64,000 bases of DNA from Catellatospora sp. TT07R-123 (GCF_018327705.1 NZ_BNEM01000001.1:124001-188000), one strand, 5' to 3'; positions 16,205 through 29,875 are shown, counted from the stretch's first letter. Numbers and translations are program-made. The notes: generated from the sequence alone by a model not told the origin.

Positions 16205-16290
16205 CTTGTTACCGCGCGGAAGTGAGAAGCGAAAGCTTTGTAATAACTTCGTGGCCGGGATCCGGGCAATTGCCCAGCAACAGGAGTACG
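16205..16290 (-). promoter_or_regulatory. AT-rich NRPS upstream region with a 12-bp palindrome
   Basis: This is the leader and promoter region of the NRPS operon. It contains an AT-rich stretch near 16229-16250 (including AAAGCTTT), unusual in this GC background, and a perfect palindrome GGGCAATTGCCC at 16264-16275, 126 bp upstream of the NRPS start. The palindrome could be a repressor operator. No clean -35/-10 pair could be assigned. Confidence 0.35.
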
Positions 16291-16343
16291 GCCGGGCGGG
16301 TGCGCCGGCCCGGCCGTCCCGCCGGGCGGCGCACCCGCCCGGC
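16291..16343 (-). terminator. Strong hairpin between the small orphan gene and the NRPS operon
   Basis: Perfect 16-bp arms (16291-16306 and 16328-16343) with a 21-nt GC-rich loop, starting 6 bp after the stop of the 84-aa gene. It probably ends that transcript and insulates the NRPS promoter. Confidence 0.75.
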
Positions 16344-16348
16344 GCGGC

Positions 16349-16603
16349 TCACATCGCCGTGACCTGGCCGGTCTCGTAGACGTGGGCGGTGTGCACCTGG
16401 GCGCGGTTGACGAACACCTGCGCGGTGAAGTGGCGGTCGTTGCCCGTGCCGTGCCACCCCGCGGTGACGTGGGCGTACGTGCCGTCCGTCGTGGACACCG
16501 CCGCGCTGTAGACGTCCGTGTCCCGGTCGGTGCTCTCCTCCAGGAACTGCTGGATGAAACCCCGGGTGTTGCCCGTGACGTTGGCCGCGAAAGTGAGGGA
16601 CAT
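16349..16603 (-). CDS. Small orphan protein, 84 aa
   Basis: The ATG at 16603 has a good RBS (GGAGG, 8 nt away); a longer in-frame start exists at 16651 but lacks one. The product is small and soluble, with alternating strand-like Thr/Val/His segments ending QVTAM and no Cys. It contains GWHGTGNDRHFTAQV, a beta-hairpin-like stretch. It is not recognised. It lies upstream of the NRPS operon on the same strand but is separated by a strong hairpin, so co-transcription is doubtful. It is not MbtH: the conserved Trp pattern of that family is absent. Confidence 0.6.
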   Translation of the reverse strand: MSLTFAANVTGNTRGFIQQFLEESTDRDTDVYSAAVSTTDGTYAHVTAGWHGTGNDRHFTAQVFVNRAQVHTAHVYETGQVTAM

Positions 16604-16746
16604 GGCTGCTACCTCCATCTGCCGTCCGGCTCCCTGCGAACCGGACGACACACAGATGCGCCCGCCCTGCCTCGTAATACGTCAGGTCGCCTTCGCGACA
16701 GGGTTCCGCCCACGGAATGTCAGAGGCCGCCCATACTCTCCCGGGC

Positions 16747-17136
16747 ATGATCGAACGTCCTTCGCAGCGGTGGCGCCAGGAGGTGCTGGAACAGCAGCAG
16801 GCGCTGGCCGCGGGCACCCTGGCCCCCGACGACGCCTACGCCGAGCGACTGTGGCCGCTGAGCTTCAGCGACGCCGTCGACGCCGCGCTGGCGGTATACG
16901 ACGCGGACCTCGCCCGGCTGGCCGATCCGTCCGATGACGAGGTGCTGGCCACGGCGGCGACGCTGGTGCGGCGGCTCAACGGCATCGACGACGAGCACGG
17001 CCGCATCGAGACCGACGAACGCGAGGAGCTGTGCGAATACATCGAGGCGGCGGCGATCGCCGCCGGGGTCGACGTGCAGGGGCTGTACGAGCGCACCGAC
17101 GACCGGGAGGCGCTGACCGCCGGACGGGACTGGTGA
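16747..17136 (+). CDS. Hypothetical protein, 129 aa, helical and acidic
   Basis: A short all-helical acidic protein of unknown function. A longer frame start exists at 16717, but TACTCT at 16734-16739 ends exactly 7 nt before the ATG at 16747, arguing for a leaderless transcript from 16747. The protein has an N-terminal amphipathic stretch (SQRWRQEVLEQQQ) and a helical core around LVRRLNGIDDEHGRIETDE, with no Cys and no signal peptide. It is convergent with the PHP gene 13 bp away. It resembles uncharacterised small actinobacterial proteins; no function is proposed. Confidence 0.7.
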   Translation: MIERPSQRWRQEVLEQQQALAAGTLAPDDAYAERLWPLSFSDAVDAALAVYDADLARLADPSDDEVLATAATLVRRLNGIDDEHGRIETDEREELCEYIEAAAIAAGVDVQGLYERTDDREALTAGRDW

Positions 17137-17149
17137 GGCCGGGCGTCCG

Positions 17150-18808
17150 TCAGTCGACCTGCACGAACACCGGGTTGGTGTAGAACCACAGGTCGTCCCA
17201 CGGGTCGGCGTCGCCCTTCGGGTCCTGCCGCGGCTCGATCGAGCCGGAGGCGTGGTGCTCGCCGTTGGTGCCGCGTACGCGCAGGTAGAAGGAGCTGTCC
17301 ACGGCGCGGAAGTCGTGGGTCACGGTGACCGTGCCGGTGCGCTGGCTGATCTCGTACGACCCGGCGACCGCCGTGTCCGGCGCCGCCATCGCATCGCGGT
17401 CGCCGGGCTGCCCGGTGACCGGCCCCGCGATGATGTCGACGCGGCGCAGCCGCGGCTGGTCGCCGTGGTGGTTGCGCTCGCGCCGCAGGTCGATGGTGAC
17501 CGTCGCCTCGACCGTCTCGCCGCGCCGGACGGTGACGACCTCGCCGAGGCCGCCGCGGTGGGCGCCGCGGTCGCCGCCCACGCTGACGTCCACGGTGTCG
17601 ACGAGCTGCCCGTGGTCGACCCAGATCCGGCCCGCGCGCAGCCCCCGCATCAGCTCGACGTAGTCGGCCGAGGCCGCGCCGACGTGGGTGCGGGCGAACT
17701 GGCCCGGCCAGAAGTCGCCCTGCCCGTCCCCGGCCCGCTTGCCCATCACCGGGTCGGGGAACGGCTCGTCGGCGGTCGGCTCGCCCCTGCGCCAGCTCTG
17801 CCCGAAGACGGCGTGGGAGTCGGAACCGGCCACGATCCAGAACGGCAGCCCCTCGGCGAGCATCGCGTCCCACACCCCGCCGACGGTCGCGGTCATCCAG
17901 TCGAACCCGCCGAACGTGCGGTACGCCTGCTTCGGGTAGTCGCGGAACGAGCCGCCCCACGGCTCGCCGTCGTAGGCTCCGCGCCCGCGCCCGGCGCCGC
18001 CGCGAGACTCGGGGATCCCGGCGGCCTGGTGGCCCGGGGCGCCCTCCATGCCGATCAGCACGCCCGGGTCGGCGTCGCGCAGCTTGCGCAGCGTGGACGG
18101 CGGGTAGGCCCCCGCCTCGCCGGGGTGGTTCACGATCGACAGCGCCATCGGGGTGCGCCCGTCGGCGGCCTGCCGGCCCAGCCACTGCACCGCCCGCAGC
18201 GCCTGCTCGCGGTTGGCGGTGTCGACGGCCCGCAGGTCGTTGACCCGCGCGTCGTACATGGACTCGAACTGCGACAGGACCTCGAACTCGCCGTCGCCGG
18301 GGGCCACGAACACGGTGGCGTGCTGCCCGGCCGGGACGTTCCACTCCACACCCTGGAACAGCAGCAGGTCAGGGTGGTCGTCGCGGCAGCGGCGCAGGTC
18401 GGCCAGGCCTCGTTTCAGGCCGGTGCGCTGGTGCTGCCGCCCGCCGTGGTCGGTGATGACCAGCCAGTCCAGTCCGTGCGCGAGCGCCGCGTCGACCTGC
18501 TGGTCGACCCGGTACCGGCCGTCGAAGCTGTACTTCGTGTGCACGTGGTGGTCCCCGGCCAGCCAGCGCAGCCGCCGCCCGGTCGCCGGGGCGGCCCTGG
18601 CCCCCGACACGGGCAGCACCTGCGCGGCACCGGCGGCAGCCGCGGTCGTGCCGAGCAGACCGGCGGCCCGGAGCAGCCTGCGGCGGCTCAGCTGGTGCTG
18701 CTCGCCGTCCTCGGCGCCGCTCGGCGGATCACCTGCTGGCGCGTGCCCGTGGCCATGCCCGTGATCGTGATCGTGGCCGTGCTCGTGCTCGTGCTCGTGG
18801 TCTCGCAT
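17150..18808 (-). CDS. Tat-exported PHP-domain metal-dependent hydrolase
   Basis: A 552-aa protein of the PHP superfamily (metal-dependent phosphoesterase-like hydrolases). PHP ligands are visible: DHHVHTKYSFDG (~86-97), ITDHGG, GVEWN, VNHPGEAG and a late GSDSHAVFG. A twin-arginine motif SRRRLLRAAG at 41-50 is followed by a hydrophobic alanine-rich stretch, so it is probably exported folded by Tat. Before the Tat motif is a cytoplasm-facing extension of alternating His with Asp/Glu/Gly (residues 4-22), likely binding metal. The C-terminal ~150 residues form a beta-rich domain. It starts with ATG at 18808, with a weak RBS and an 11-bp inverted repeat just upstream. Substrate is unknown. Confidence 0.85.
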   Translation of the reverse strand: MRDHEHEHEHGHDHDHGHGHGHAPAGDPPSGAEDGEQHQLSRRRLLRAAGLLGTTAAAAGAAQVLPVSGARAAPATGRRLRWLAGDHHVHTKYSFDGRYRVDQQVDAALAHGLDWLVITDHGGRQHQRTGLKRGLADLRRCRDDHPDLLLFQGVEWNVPAGQHATVFVAPGDGEFEVLSQFESMYDARVNDLRAVDTANREQALRAVQWLGRQAADGRTPMALSIVNHPGEAGAYPPSTLRKLRDADPGVLIGMEGAPGHQAAGIPESRGGAGRGRGAYDGEPWGGSFRDYPKQAYRTFGGFDWMTATVGGVWDAMLAEGLPFWIVAGSDSHAVFGQSWRRGEPTADEPFPDPVMGKRAGDGQGDFWPGQFARTHVGAASADYVELMRGLRAGRIWVDHGQLVDTVDVSVGGDRGAHRGGLGEVVTVRRGETVEATVTIDLRRERNHHGDQPRLRRVDIIAGPVTGQPGDRDAMAAPDTAVAGSYEISQRTGTVTVTHDFRAVDSSFYLRVRGTNGEHHASGSIEPRQDPKGDADPWDDLWFYTNPVFVQVD

Positions 18809-18823
18809 CGATCAGCCCGTTCT

Positions 18824-18865
18824 GCCGTATTTCGCCCCACAAGAACCAGTAGTACGAAATACGGC
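18824..18865 (-). promoter_or_regulatory. Inverted repeat upstream of the PHP hydrolase gene
   Basis: Perfect 11-bp arms GCCGTATTTCG (18824-18834) and CGAAATACGGC (18855-18865) are separated by 20 nt, so the half-site centres are 31 bp apart, about three helical turns. It lies 16-57 bp upstream of the ATG at 18808. It could be an operator for a dimeric regulator or a leader hairpin; a metal-responsive regulator would suit the His-rich product but is only a guess. Confidence 0.45.
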
Positions 18866-18950
18866 CCGCGCCGAACCGCCACGCCGCGCACCCGCCGTCT
18901 ACCTGCTCACACCGCCCGCCGTGAGCGCTGCGGCCCGGACCGGGCGGCGC

Positions 18951-19556
18951 TCACACCAGCGCGTGGCCGAACCGGCGGGACAGTTCGGACAGGTCCGGCT
19001 CGCCGTAGTGCCGGACCATCGCGGCGAACCGGTCGGCCTTGTCCTGGCCGAACCGGCGGACGCTGTCGGCATAGGCGGCGGCGGTGAGGAACACCGGCGG
19101 GCTGGTCTTGCTGTGGAACTTGTCGGCGTACATCACCAGCTGCTCCTCAGCGGTCTCGGCCTGGTAGTCGCCGGGCGGCAGCGGCAGGCCCTGCCGCTGG
19201 ACGTCGTCGCGGCTGAGCCCGACCCCGGTGTGCCGGGAGCAGAACCTCGCCAGCGCCTCGGGCAGCCCCGCCTCGCGCAGCAGGTCGTGCCCGAGCACGC
19301 CGTGGCGGATGTAACCGCGGTGGTCGAGGTTGCCCGCGTCGTCGTACAGCCGGTAGACCCCGATGTCGTGCAGCAGGCAGCCGGCCCGGATCAGGTCGGC
19401 GTCAATGTCGACGGCGGCAGCGCGGCGGACCCTGTCCAGCAGTTGCTCGGCCACTGCGGAGACGATCCGACAGTGGGTGTAGACGAGTTCGAACGCCGCC
19501 GGGGTGGGAGCGTACTGCTCGTGCAGTGCCCGGATCTGCCGGTCATCGGGAATCAC
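18951..19556 (-). CDS. HD-domain hydrolase
   Basis: A 201-aa protein of the HD superfamily, metal-dependent phosphohydrolases often acting on nucleotides. Ligands are His28 (YTHCR), the diagnostic His63-Asp64 (LLHDIG), His85/His90 in RHGVLGH and a later SRHTG. The fold is compact and all-helical with no signal peptide. It starts with GTG at 19556; TAAGGT at 19563-19568 ends 6 nt upstream, so it may be leaderless. It lies upstream of the PHP gene on the same strand with a 142-nt gap that holds the inverted repeat. Precise substrate is unknown; it resembles small HDIG proteins sometimes annotated as phosphohydrolases. Confidence 0.82.
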   Translation of the reverse strand: MIPDDRQIRALHEQYAPTPAAFELVYTHCRIVSAVAEQLLDRVRRAAAVDIDADLIRAGCLLHDIGVYRLYDDAGNLDHRGYIRHGVLGHDLLREAGLPEALARFCSRHTGVGLSRDDVQRQGLPLPPGDYQAETAEEQLVMYADKFHSKTSPPVFLTAAAYADSVRRFGQDKADRFAAMVRHYGEPDLSELSRRFGHALV

Positions 19557-20184
19557 CGGCCGACCTTACCTAGACTCCCGGGGGGATCGGATGCGCCCGA
19601 CCGCCCCAATTTTGATAGACGCCGGCCTATCACAAAGAATGTGATCTTGGCGGACTCGCCGCAATAGGCCAGCATCTATCTACGGCCGCCCGCGACCCGC
19701 TCACGCCGAAGCCGCAGCAGCCACTCCCGACCATCGGCCGTGATCGACCGGCCGTGATCGCCGCCTTCGGTCAGACTCCGCGCCTCAGGCCCGCGCTTTG
19801 ACCGGCAACAGCGATCACACCCGAGTCGATCACGGCGCCAAGGTGGCGACACGCCGTCGAACCCCTCCATAAGTTCATGATCAACGGGGTCTGGGCGGGG
19901 TTAGGTGGGGGGTGGGCCGGGTGGGGCGCCTTCTTTCAGAAGCACCACTTCGCGTGGGAGGCGCGGCGAACAGAGCATTTTCGCGAAAGTGATCTCTAAG
20001 TTTGTCCCATATTGGGGATGTATGTCGCACCACCCGCCAACCAGCATTGGTGGGTTCCCACAAAATTTCCTGTGGACTACTGGCGAAGGCCACGGTTTCT
20101 CACGGAGCGTCAGATGCAAAGGTGGTAGACGGGGACCTCGCCCACGATGGGGGTCCCCGTTCGGTTCTTTGGGAGGCTAGCCCG
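19557..20184. other. Intergenic region of 628 bp with repeats; no convincing gene
   Basis: No ORF here has protein-like composition. The left part holds nested inverted repeats: TGATAG/CTATCA (19613-19618, 19627-19632) and ATCACA/TGTGAT (19629-19634, 19640-19645). Bases ~19670-19890 contain repeated GATCACGGC-type words and a TTCATGATCAACGG motif at ~19874, recalling dispersed intergenic elements of Micromonosporaceae. The right part is the leader of the carboxylase gene, with lower GC around 19980-20060 (promoter likely) and a hairpin at 20129-20160. Confidence 0.5.
20129..20160 (+). promoter_or_regulatory. Leader hairpin before the acyl-CoA carboxylase gene
   Basis: Perfect 9-bp arms ACGGGGACC (20129-20137) and GGTCCCCGT (20152-20160) with a 14-nt loop, followed by TCGGTTCTTT and then the RBS GGGAGG (20171-20176). 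It may be an attenuator or an mRNA-stabilising 5' structure. Confidence 0.4.
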
Positions 20185-25635
<5,451 letters not shown>

Positions 25636-25648
25636 CACGATTGAGATC

Positions 25649-25680
25649 GGCGGGGCGGGGGCGACAGCCTCCGCCCCGCC
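25649..25680 (+). terminator. Terminator of the carboxylase gene
   Basis: 10-bp GC arms GGCGGGGCGG (25649-25658) and CCGCCCCGCC (25671-25680) with a 12-nt loop, starting 14 bp after the stop codon. Confidence 0.75.
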
Positions 25681-25755
25681 GCCGTTCTCCCGCGAAACCC
25701 CGATGCGGCGGCTTGCCGTGCTGCGCCATAGTGATGGGCCTCGGGGGAGGTCGTG

Positions 25756-26799
25756 ATGGCGGTGTTCACGTGCGCGGGCTGCGGTGCCGCGCTGACCGTG
25801 CCGGTGCGCCGGGTGGTCCTGCCCGCCCATGCCCGGGCCAGGTACGGCAACGGGCCGCTCGACGTGCTGATGGAGCCGGGGACCTACGCGATCGACCCCC
25901 TGCCGTCCGGGCCGCCGTGGCGGCTGTGGGCCGAGGTCGATGCCGCCGAAGCGGCCAGCCACGGCGTCTATGCGCCGACCGCCGTGCTGTCGTTCGGCCC
26001 GGCCGGGGCGGTCGCGGTCGCGCCGGGTGACGTGCGCGGCACCGAGTTCATCCCAGACCGGCTCGACGGCACCTGCTGCGGCCTGTCCGCCGGACGGGGC
26101 GGCCCCAACCTGGCCTGCGCGCGCTGCGGCCTGCCGGTGGCGACCCGAGTCGACGACTGCGGCCTCTGGCAGGCGGTATGGCTCGCCCCCGGCACCGTCG
26201 ACATCGAGCACGACGCCGCCGACGGCACCTCGACCCCCTGGGAGGAACTGCTCGACCAGCAGCCGGGCCTGCCACCGGTGGAACAGCCCGGCCATTGGAG
26301 CCCGCTGTGGCAGGCGTCTTTGGCGGTGACGCTCGCCCACGTGGTGACCGCCTCGGGCGGCCACCCGGTCGCGGTCGCGGTCGGCCCGACCGCCGACGTG
26401 CTGCGCCGCGCGCTCGACGCGCTGCTGCCGACAGGCCCCACGGCCAGGATCCTCGCCCTGGCCGGGCCGGGGCTGCCCGAGGTGGCCGCCGACATCGCCG
26501 TCGTGCCGCAGCATCCGCAGACCGGCGAGCTGTGGGCACCGGTCCGGGCGCCGGTGGCGGCTCCGCTGTCCTGGGAAGTCTGGGCGTATCTGGCTTTCCA
26601 TCGCGAGCGCAAGCCGGTGCCGATACCCGCCCAAGCCTTCCGTGACGACCCGCCGCCGCGTATGCCGTTCTGGACGTTCCGGCCCAGCCGCTCGGTATTC
26701 CTCGACACCCTCGTGCGGCTGCCCGGGGTGCGGGAACCGTGGCTGCGCGCGATCTACGACCGGGTGAACGAGCGGTGGGCCGGGCTGCCGCTCTGGTGA
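25756..26799 (+). CDS. Hypothetical zinc-ribbon protein
   Basis: A 347-aa cytoplasmic protein. It opens with a Cys pair (FTCAGCGAALTVPVRRVVLP) and has further Cys motifs near residues 108-125 (TCCGLS, CARCGLP), which together could hold one or two zinc ions. The middle part is an alpha/beta domain, and the C-terminus (~270-347) is rich in Trp/Pro/Arg. The ATG at 25756 follows GGGGGAGG at 5 nt; an overlapping GTG at 25753 is too close to the RBS. It resembles actinobacterial hypotheticals that start with the same zinc-ribbon block. No partner gene; function unknown. Confidence 0.8.
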   Translation: MAVFTCAGCGAALTVPVRRVVLPAHARARYGNGPLDVLMEPGTYAIDPLPSGPPWRLWAEVDAAEAASHGVYAPTAVLSFGPAGAVAVAPGDVRGTEFIPDRLDGTCCGLSAGRGGPNLACARCGLPVATRVDDCGLWQAVWLAPGTVDIEHDAADGTSTPWEELLDQQPGLPPVEQPGHWSPLWQASLAVTLAHVVTASGGHPVAVAVGPTADVLRRALDALLPTGPTARILALAGPGLPEVAADIAVVPQHPQTGELWAPVRAPVAAPLSWEVWAYLAFHRERKPVPIPAQAFRDDPPPRMPFWTFRPSRSVFLDTLVRLPGVREPWLRAIYDRVNERWAGLPLW

Positions 26800-26823
26800 G
26801 GCTGCTAGCTCGACGCGGCGTCG

Positions 26824-26928
26824 TCAGCGGCCGGCGGCCAGGAACCGGTCCGGATCGGTCACCACGACGTCGCGGCGGGTCCGGATACTGATGAGCATGC
26901 CCACGGCCGGGGCGACAGGGTCCGTCAT
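26824..26928 (-). CDS. 34-aa leaderless small ORF
   Basis: A 35-codon ORF (MTDPVAPAVG at the N-terminus, DRFLAAGR at the C-terminus) read on the minus strand. It is supported by a textbook leaderless signal: TATGCT at 26936-26941 ends exactly 7 nt upstream of its ATG. The sequence includes SIRTRRDVVVTDPDR, which I recall from the N-termini of longer actinobacterial hypotheticals, so this may be a short family member or a truncated one. It is convergent with the zinc-ribbon gene (24 bp away). Confidence 0.45.
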   Translation of the reverse strand: MTDPVAPAVGMLISIRTRRDVVVTDPDRFLAAGR

Positions 26929-26997
26929 GGGGCGCAGCATAGACCGGACCCACCGACGGCGGGGTTCGGCAGGACACCCTCGTCCGCTCATCCGGCC

Positions 26998-27055
26998 ACA
27001 GCGCAGGGCCCCGCCGTGGCACCGTCGCGGTGCCGGTCGGCAGGGCCCTGGCTGT
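26998..27055 (-). terminator. Long hairpin after the lipoprotein gene
   Basis: A nested hairpin: ACAGC (26998-27002)/GCTGT (27051-27055), then 12-bp arms 27004-27015 and 27039-27050 with one mismatch, then an inner GGCACC/GGTGCC. It starts 12 bp past the stop of the minus-strand lipoprotein gene. Confidence 0.75.
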
Positions 27056-27067
27056 TGCGTACGCGTC

Positions 27068-28558
27068 CTACTGGTACGACACGAACACCGGCTTCGGTTC
27101 GATCTCCATGGTCTGGCGCGGCGAGAACGTCGGGTGGTCCTCGTCGTAGAAGTTCTTCCAGCCCCACCAGATCCGCGACGGCGCGTCCAGGTGGACGTTC
27201 TCCCAGGTCGCCATCTTCTCCCCCGCCGAGCCGAAGCCGTCGGCGTGGATGACGACGCTGAGCTCGTCGAAGCTGGTGTCCAGGTCCGACCGGTCGCTGA
27301 TCATGTCGGTGCGGAACTGGTGCAGCATCAGGATCTTCTGCGGCAGGTGGTGGCTGCGGGTGAGCTCGGCCAGCCAGGCCGCCGTCTTGTTGATCTCGTT
27401 GGAGGCGACGGAGCCGATCTGCACCATGTGGACCTGGTGCGGGGTGAGGCGCCACTCCGGGTCGAGGGCGAGCCCGACGTGGGGCTGCAGGAGCAGCTCC
27501 TCGTACAGCTTGGCCTGGGTGAGGAAGTCGGTGCGGCCGGGTTGCAGGTCGAGCACGACGTAGACGCCCGCCGTGCGGGCGGCGTCGATCCAGGGGCGCA
27601 GCTCGGCGGCGGTGGACTCGTTGGAGTAGTCGCCGTCGGGGCCCGGGTCGGCCGAGGCCACCGTGGCGATGATCTCGAAGGCGGGCACGACCGTGTCGCC
27701 GACGACGGAGGCGTACTGGGCGGCGACCTTCTGGGCGCGGGCGATCGCGCGGTCGACCGGCTGCTCGCCGAGCGAGCCGAGACCGGCGTCGCCGGGGTGG
27801 CCGTAGAGGGCGATCAGGCGGCGGTGAGGGAACAGCACCTGGCGGCCGCCGGGCAGCAGCGTGCCGGTGGCGGCGGTCTCGATCCGGTTGCGCAGCTGGT
27901 CGGCGGTGCCGAAGTCGCTGCCCAGGGCGAGCACGGGCGCGCCCGCCTGGCCGGACAGGGCCTTGATCGCGGCGTCGTCGGCGCGCGGGTCGGCTTCGGG
28001 CAGCTCCAGCACGTGGGCGCCGCTGGCCTTGGCGGTCGCGGTGGCGGCCGCCGACTGGGCCCGGTTGACCGTCAGGACGAACAGCTTGTCCAGCGCGGCC
28101 GCCGCGGCCGGGCGGGACGGCTTGCCCTCGGCGAGCGGCTTCACCTCCTCCTTGCCCGCCTTGTGCTCTCTGGCCCAGCCGGTCGCGGCGTCGCCCACCG
28201 GGATCAGGGTGCGGGGGGCGAGCCGGTCGAGTTCGGCGCGCACGTCGGGTGCGGCGCCGTCGCCGGTCGCGGTGACCAGCAGGGGTACGCCGAGGTCGAT
28301 CGCGGTCGCGCCGGCCTGCTCCATGCTCCCCTGGTCCTGCTCCCCCACGAGCACGACGGCCGGAGCCTGGCGGAAGAGCGACCGGCTGGCCTGGAGCGCG
28401 AGCTCCACGCCGCTCGTGCCCGCGGCGACCGTGGTCAGCTCGGCGGGCATGGTCGTTCGCGAGTCGGGACGGGAGCTGGAGTCGAGGGCGAACGCGCTGC
28501 ATCCGCCGGTGAGCAGGACGCAGGCGAGCAGCGCCGGACGAAGCCTGGGCAGGGGCAT
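27068..28558 (-). CDS. Predicted surface lipoprotein of unknown function
   Basis: A 496-aa lipoprotein: the signal sequence PLPRLRPALLACVLLTGGCS has a lipobox with Cys at about residue 20. A start 13 codons upstream (28597) is possible, but ATG 28558 has GAGG at 6 nt. Residues ~60-260 contain repeated Rossmann-like segments (VVLVGEQDQG, PLLVTATGD, PVLALGSDFG) reminiscent of cell-wall-binding repeat 2 proteins. The C-terminal half contains conserved acidic and aromatic motifs (YVVLDLQPGRTDF, WWGWKNFYDED) and may be a TIM-barrel-like hydrolase domain. No catalytic motif is recognised. Monocistronic, ended by a strong hairpin. Surface location is likely, activity unknown. Confidence 0.75.
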   Translation of the reverse strand: MPLPRLRPALLACVLLTGGCSAFALDSSSRPDSRTTMPAELTTVAAGTSGVELALQASRSLFRQAPAVVLVGEQDQGSMEQAGATAIDLGVPLLVTATGDGAAPDVRAELDRLAPRTLIPVGDAATGWAREHKAGKEEVKPLAEGKPSRPAAAAALDKLFVLTVNRAQSAAATATAKASGAHVLELPEADPRADDAAIKALSGQAGAPVLALGSDFGTADQLRNRIETAATGTLLPGGRQVLFPHRRLIALYGHPGDAGLGSLGEQPVDRAIARAQKVAAQYASVVGDTVVPAFEIIATVASADPGPDGDYSNESTAAELRPWIDAARTAGVYVVLDLQPGRTDFLTQAKLYEELLLQPHVGLALDPEWRLTPHQVHMVQIGSVASNEINKTAAWLAELTRSHHLPQKILMLHQFRTDMISDRSDLDTSFDELSVVIHADGFGSAGEKMATWENVHLDAPSRIWWGWKNFYDEDHPTFSPRQTMEIEPKPVFVSYQ

Positions 28559-28666
28559 GGAGCGCCTCACAGGGTTCAGTAACCACAAAATGGACATTTC
28601 TGCCCGTACCGTAGCTGGGAAAACGCGTGTTGTCTGGCAGATCGCGCGTTTTGGCGCGACTCGGGG

Positions 28667-29875
28667 TCAGTGCCCGTTTTCCGGACGCCGTGCGGCGAGC
28701 AGCACGGTCAGCAGGTCCTGCGCTCCCGCCGGAGTCAGGCTCTCGACCAGGTAGTGGTCGGCCGTGTACGGCAGGAACGTGCGCGGGATCTCGTCGACCG
28801 AGCGGCCCGGCAGCACCACCGGCAGGATCTTCGGGGTCCACCGCACCCGGTCGCGGTAGAGCTCCTCGGCCAGGCGGACGTACTCCGACTGCACGCCGCG
28901 GTGCCGGTCCGGCGGCAGCTCCCCCTCGCTCGCCTGCCGGTACATCGGCGAGGCCACCACGAGCACGAAGTCCGCCCGCTGGATCTGCACATTGGTCCAG
29001 TCGTTCCAGTTCCGGCGTACGTGCAGGTCCTCCTGGTCGAACCGGACGTCGACCCCGGCCCCGGCCAGCAGCGCGCACAGCCGCACCACGTCGGCCTTGT
29101 GCTCGGGGCTCTCCTGCGCGTACGAGACGAACACCCGTGGCCCGTCCGCATCGGGCACCGGGCGGGCAGCGGGGGCGGGCTGACGCACGAAACCGGCGAG
29201 GGTCGGCAGCTCCACGTTGAACGCATCGCGCAGCGCCAGCGGGCGCAGGCCCTGCGGTGTGCCGGGCCCGAGGTCGTAACCGGCCGCCGCCACCATCGGC
29301 AGGCGGCGCAGCGGCGAGGGCGCCAGCAGGGCGAACCAGCCGGTGCGCGACCCCGCCCACAGCGGCTCGCCGGGCACCGCGGTGTGCCGCCAGCGTACGC
29401 CCGCCGAACCGATGCCACCGCAGTCGACCCGGGGCGCCACCGCGGGCAGGGTGACCCGGGCGACGACCTCGCCGCTGCCCCACGACTCGGCGGCCGGGTC
29501 GTCGCGGACGGGCACGAAGTCGAGCTGGGTGGTCACCTCGTACCAGCGGGCGTCCTCGGCGCGGCTGACCGTGCGCGGAATCGCGTCGCTGACCGTCACG
29601 CCCGCCGCGCCGAGGTCCAGCCCCAGCTCCGCCCACAGCGGTGTCGGCGCGCCCGCGGCGAAGTCGAACTCATAGTGGACCTTGACCAGGTATCCGGACA
29701 GGCCCTCGAATCCCTCCGGCATCGACCTGACGGGCTGGACCAGGCAGCCGCGCAGCAGCACCCGGCCGACGGCGACGCCCATCGGAGCGAAGTCCAGGGA
29801 CTTGTTCGCCTCCGCCAGCAGCAGCGGCATGTCGGCGACCGGCGTCTGGCGACCATGAGCCGAGTATCGTCGCAC
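28667..29875 (-). CDS. SEFIR-domain signalling protein
   Basis: A 402-aa protein. Residues ~245-400 match the SEFIR fold, a TIR-related domain: RVFVSYAQESPEHKADVVRL, VRFDQEDLHVRRNWNDW, then IQRADFVLVVASPMY and a Glu in VQSEYVRLAEELY. SEFIR and TIR domains mediate homotypic assembly, and some bacterial TIRs degrade NAD+. The N-terminal ~240 residues are a beta-rich domain I do not recognise. GTG start at 29875 preceded by AAGGA. It is divergent from the CHAT-TPR pair, sharing an 89-bp promoter region with an inverted repeat. Context suggests a stress or defence signalling module; a role in antiphage immunity is inferred, not shown. Confidence 0.8.
   Translation of the reverse strand: MRRYSAHGRQTPVADMPLLLAEANKSLDFAPMGVAVGRVLLRGCLVQPVRSMPEGFEGLSGYLVKVHYEFDFAAGAPTPLWAELGLDLGAAGVTVSDAIPRTVSRAEDARWYEVTTQLDFVPVRDDPAAESWGSGEVVARVTLPAVAPRVDCGGIGSAGVRWRHTAVPGEPLWAGSRTGWFALLAPSPLRRLPMVAAAGYDLGPGTPQGLRPLALRDAFNVELPTLAGFVRQPAPAARPVPDADGPRVFVSYAQESPEHKADVVRLCALLAGAGVDVRFDQEDLHVRRNWNDWTNVQIQRADFVLVVASPMYRQASEGELPPDRHRGVQSEYVRLAEELYRDRVRWTPKILPVVLPGRSVDEIPRTFLPYTADHYLVESLTPAGAQDLLTVLLAARRPENGH

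Noticed and set aside
11396..16225. 1609-aa plus-strand ORF
   Set aside because: Same reason; shadow of the first NRPS gene.
19676..20093. Small minus-strand ORFs of 64-72 aa upstream of the carboxylase
   Set aside because: No RBS, no protein-like composition, overlap repeats.
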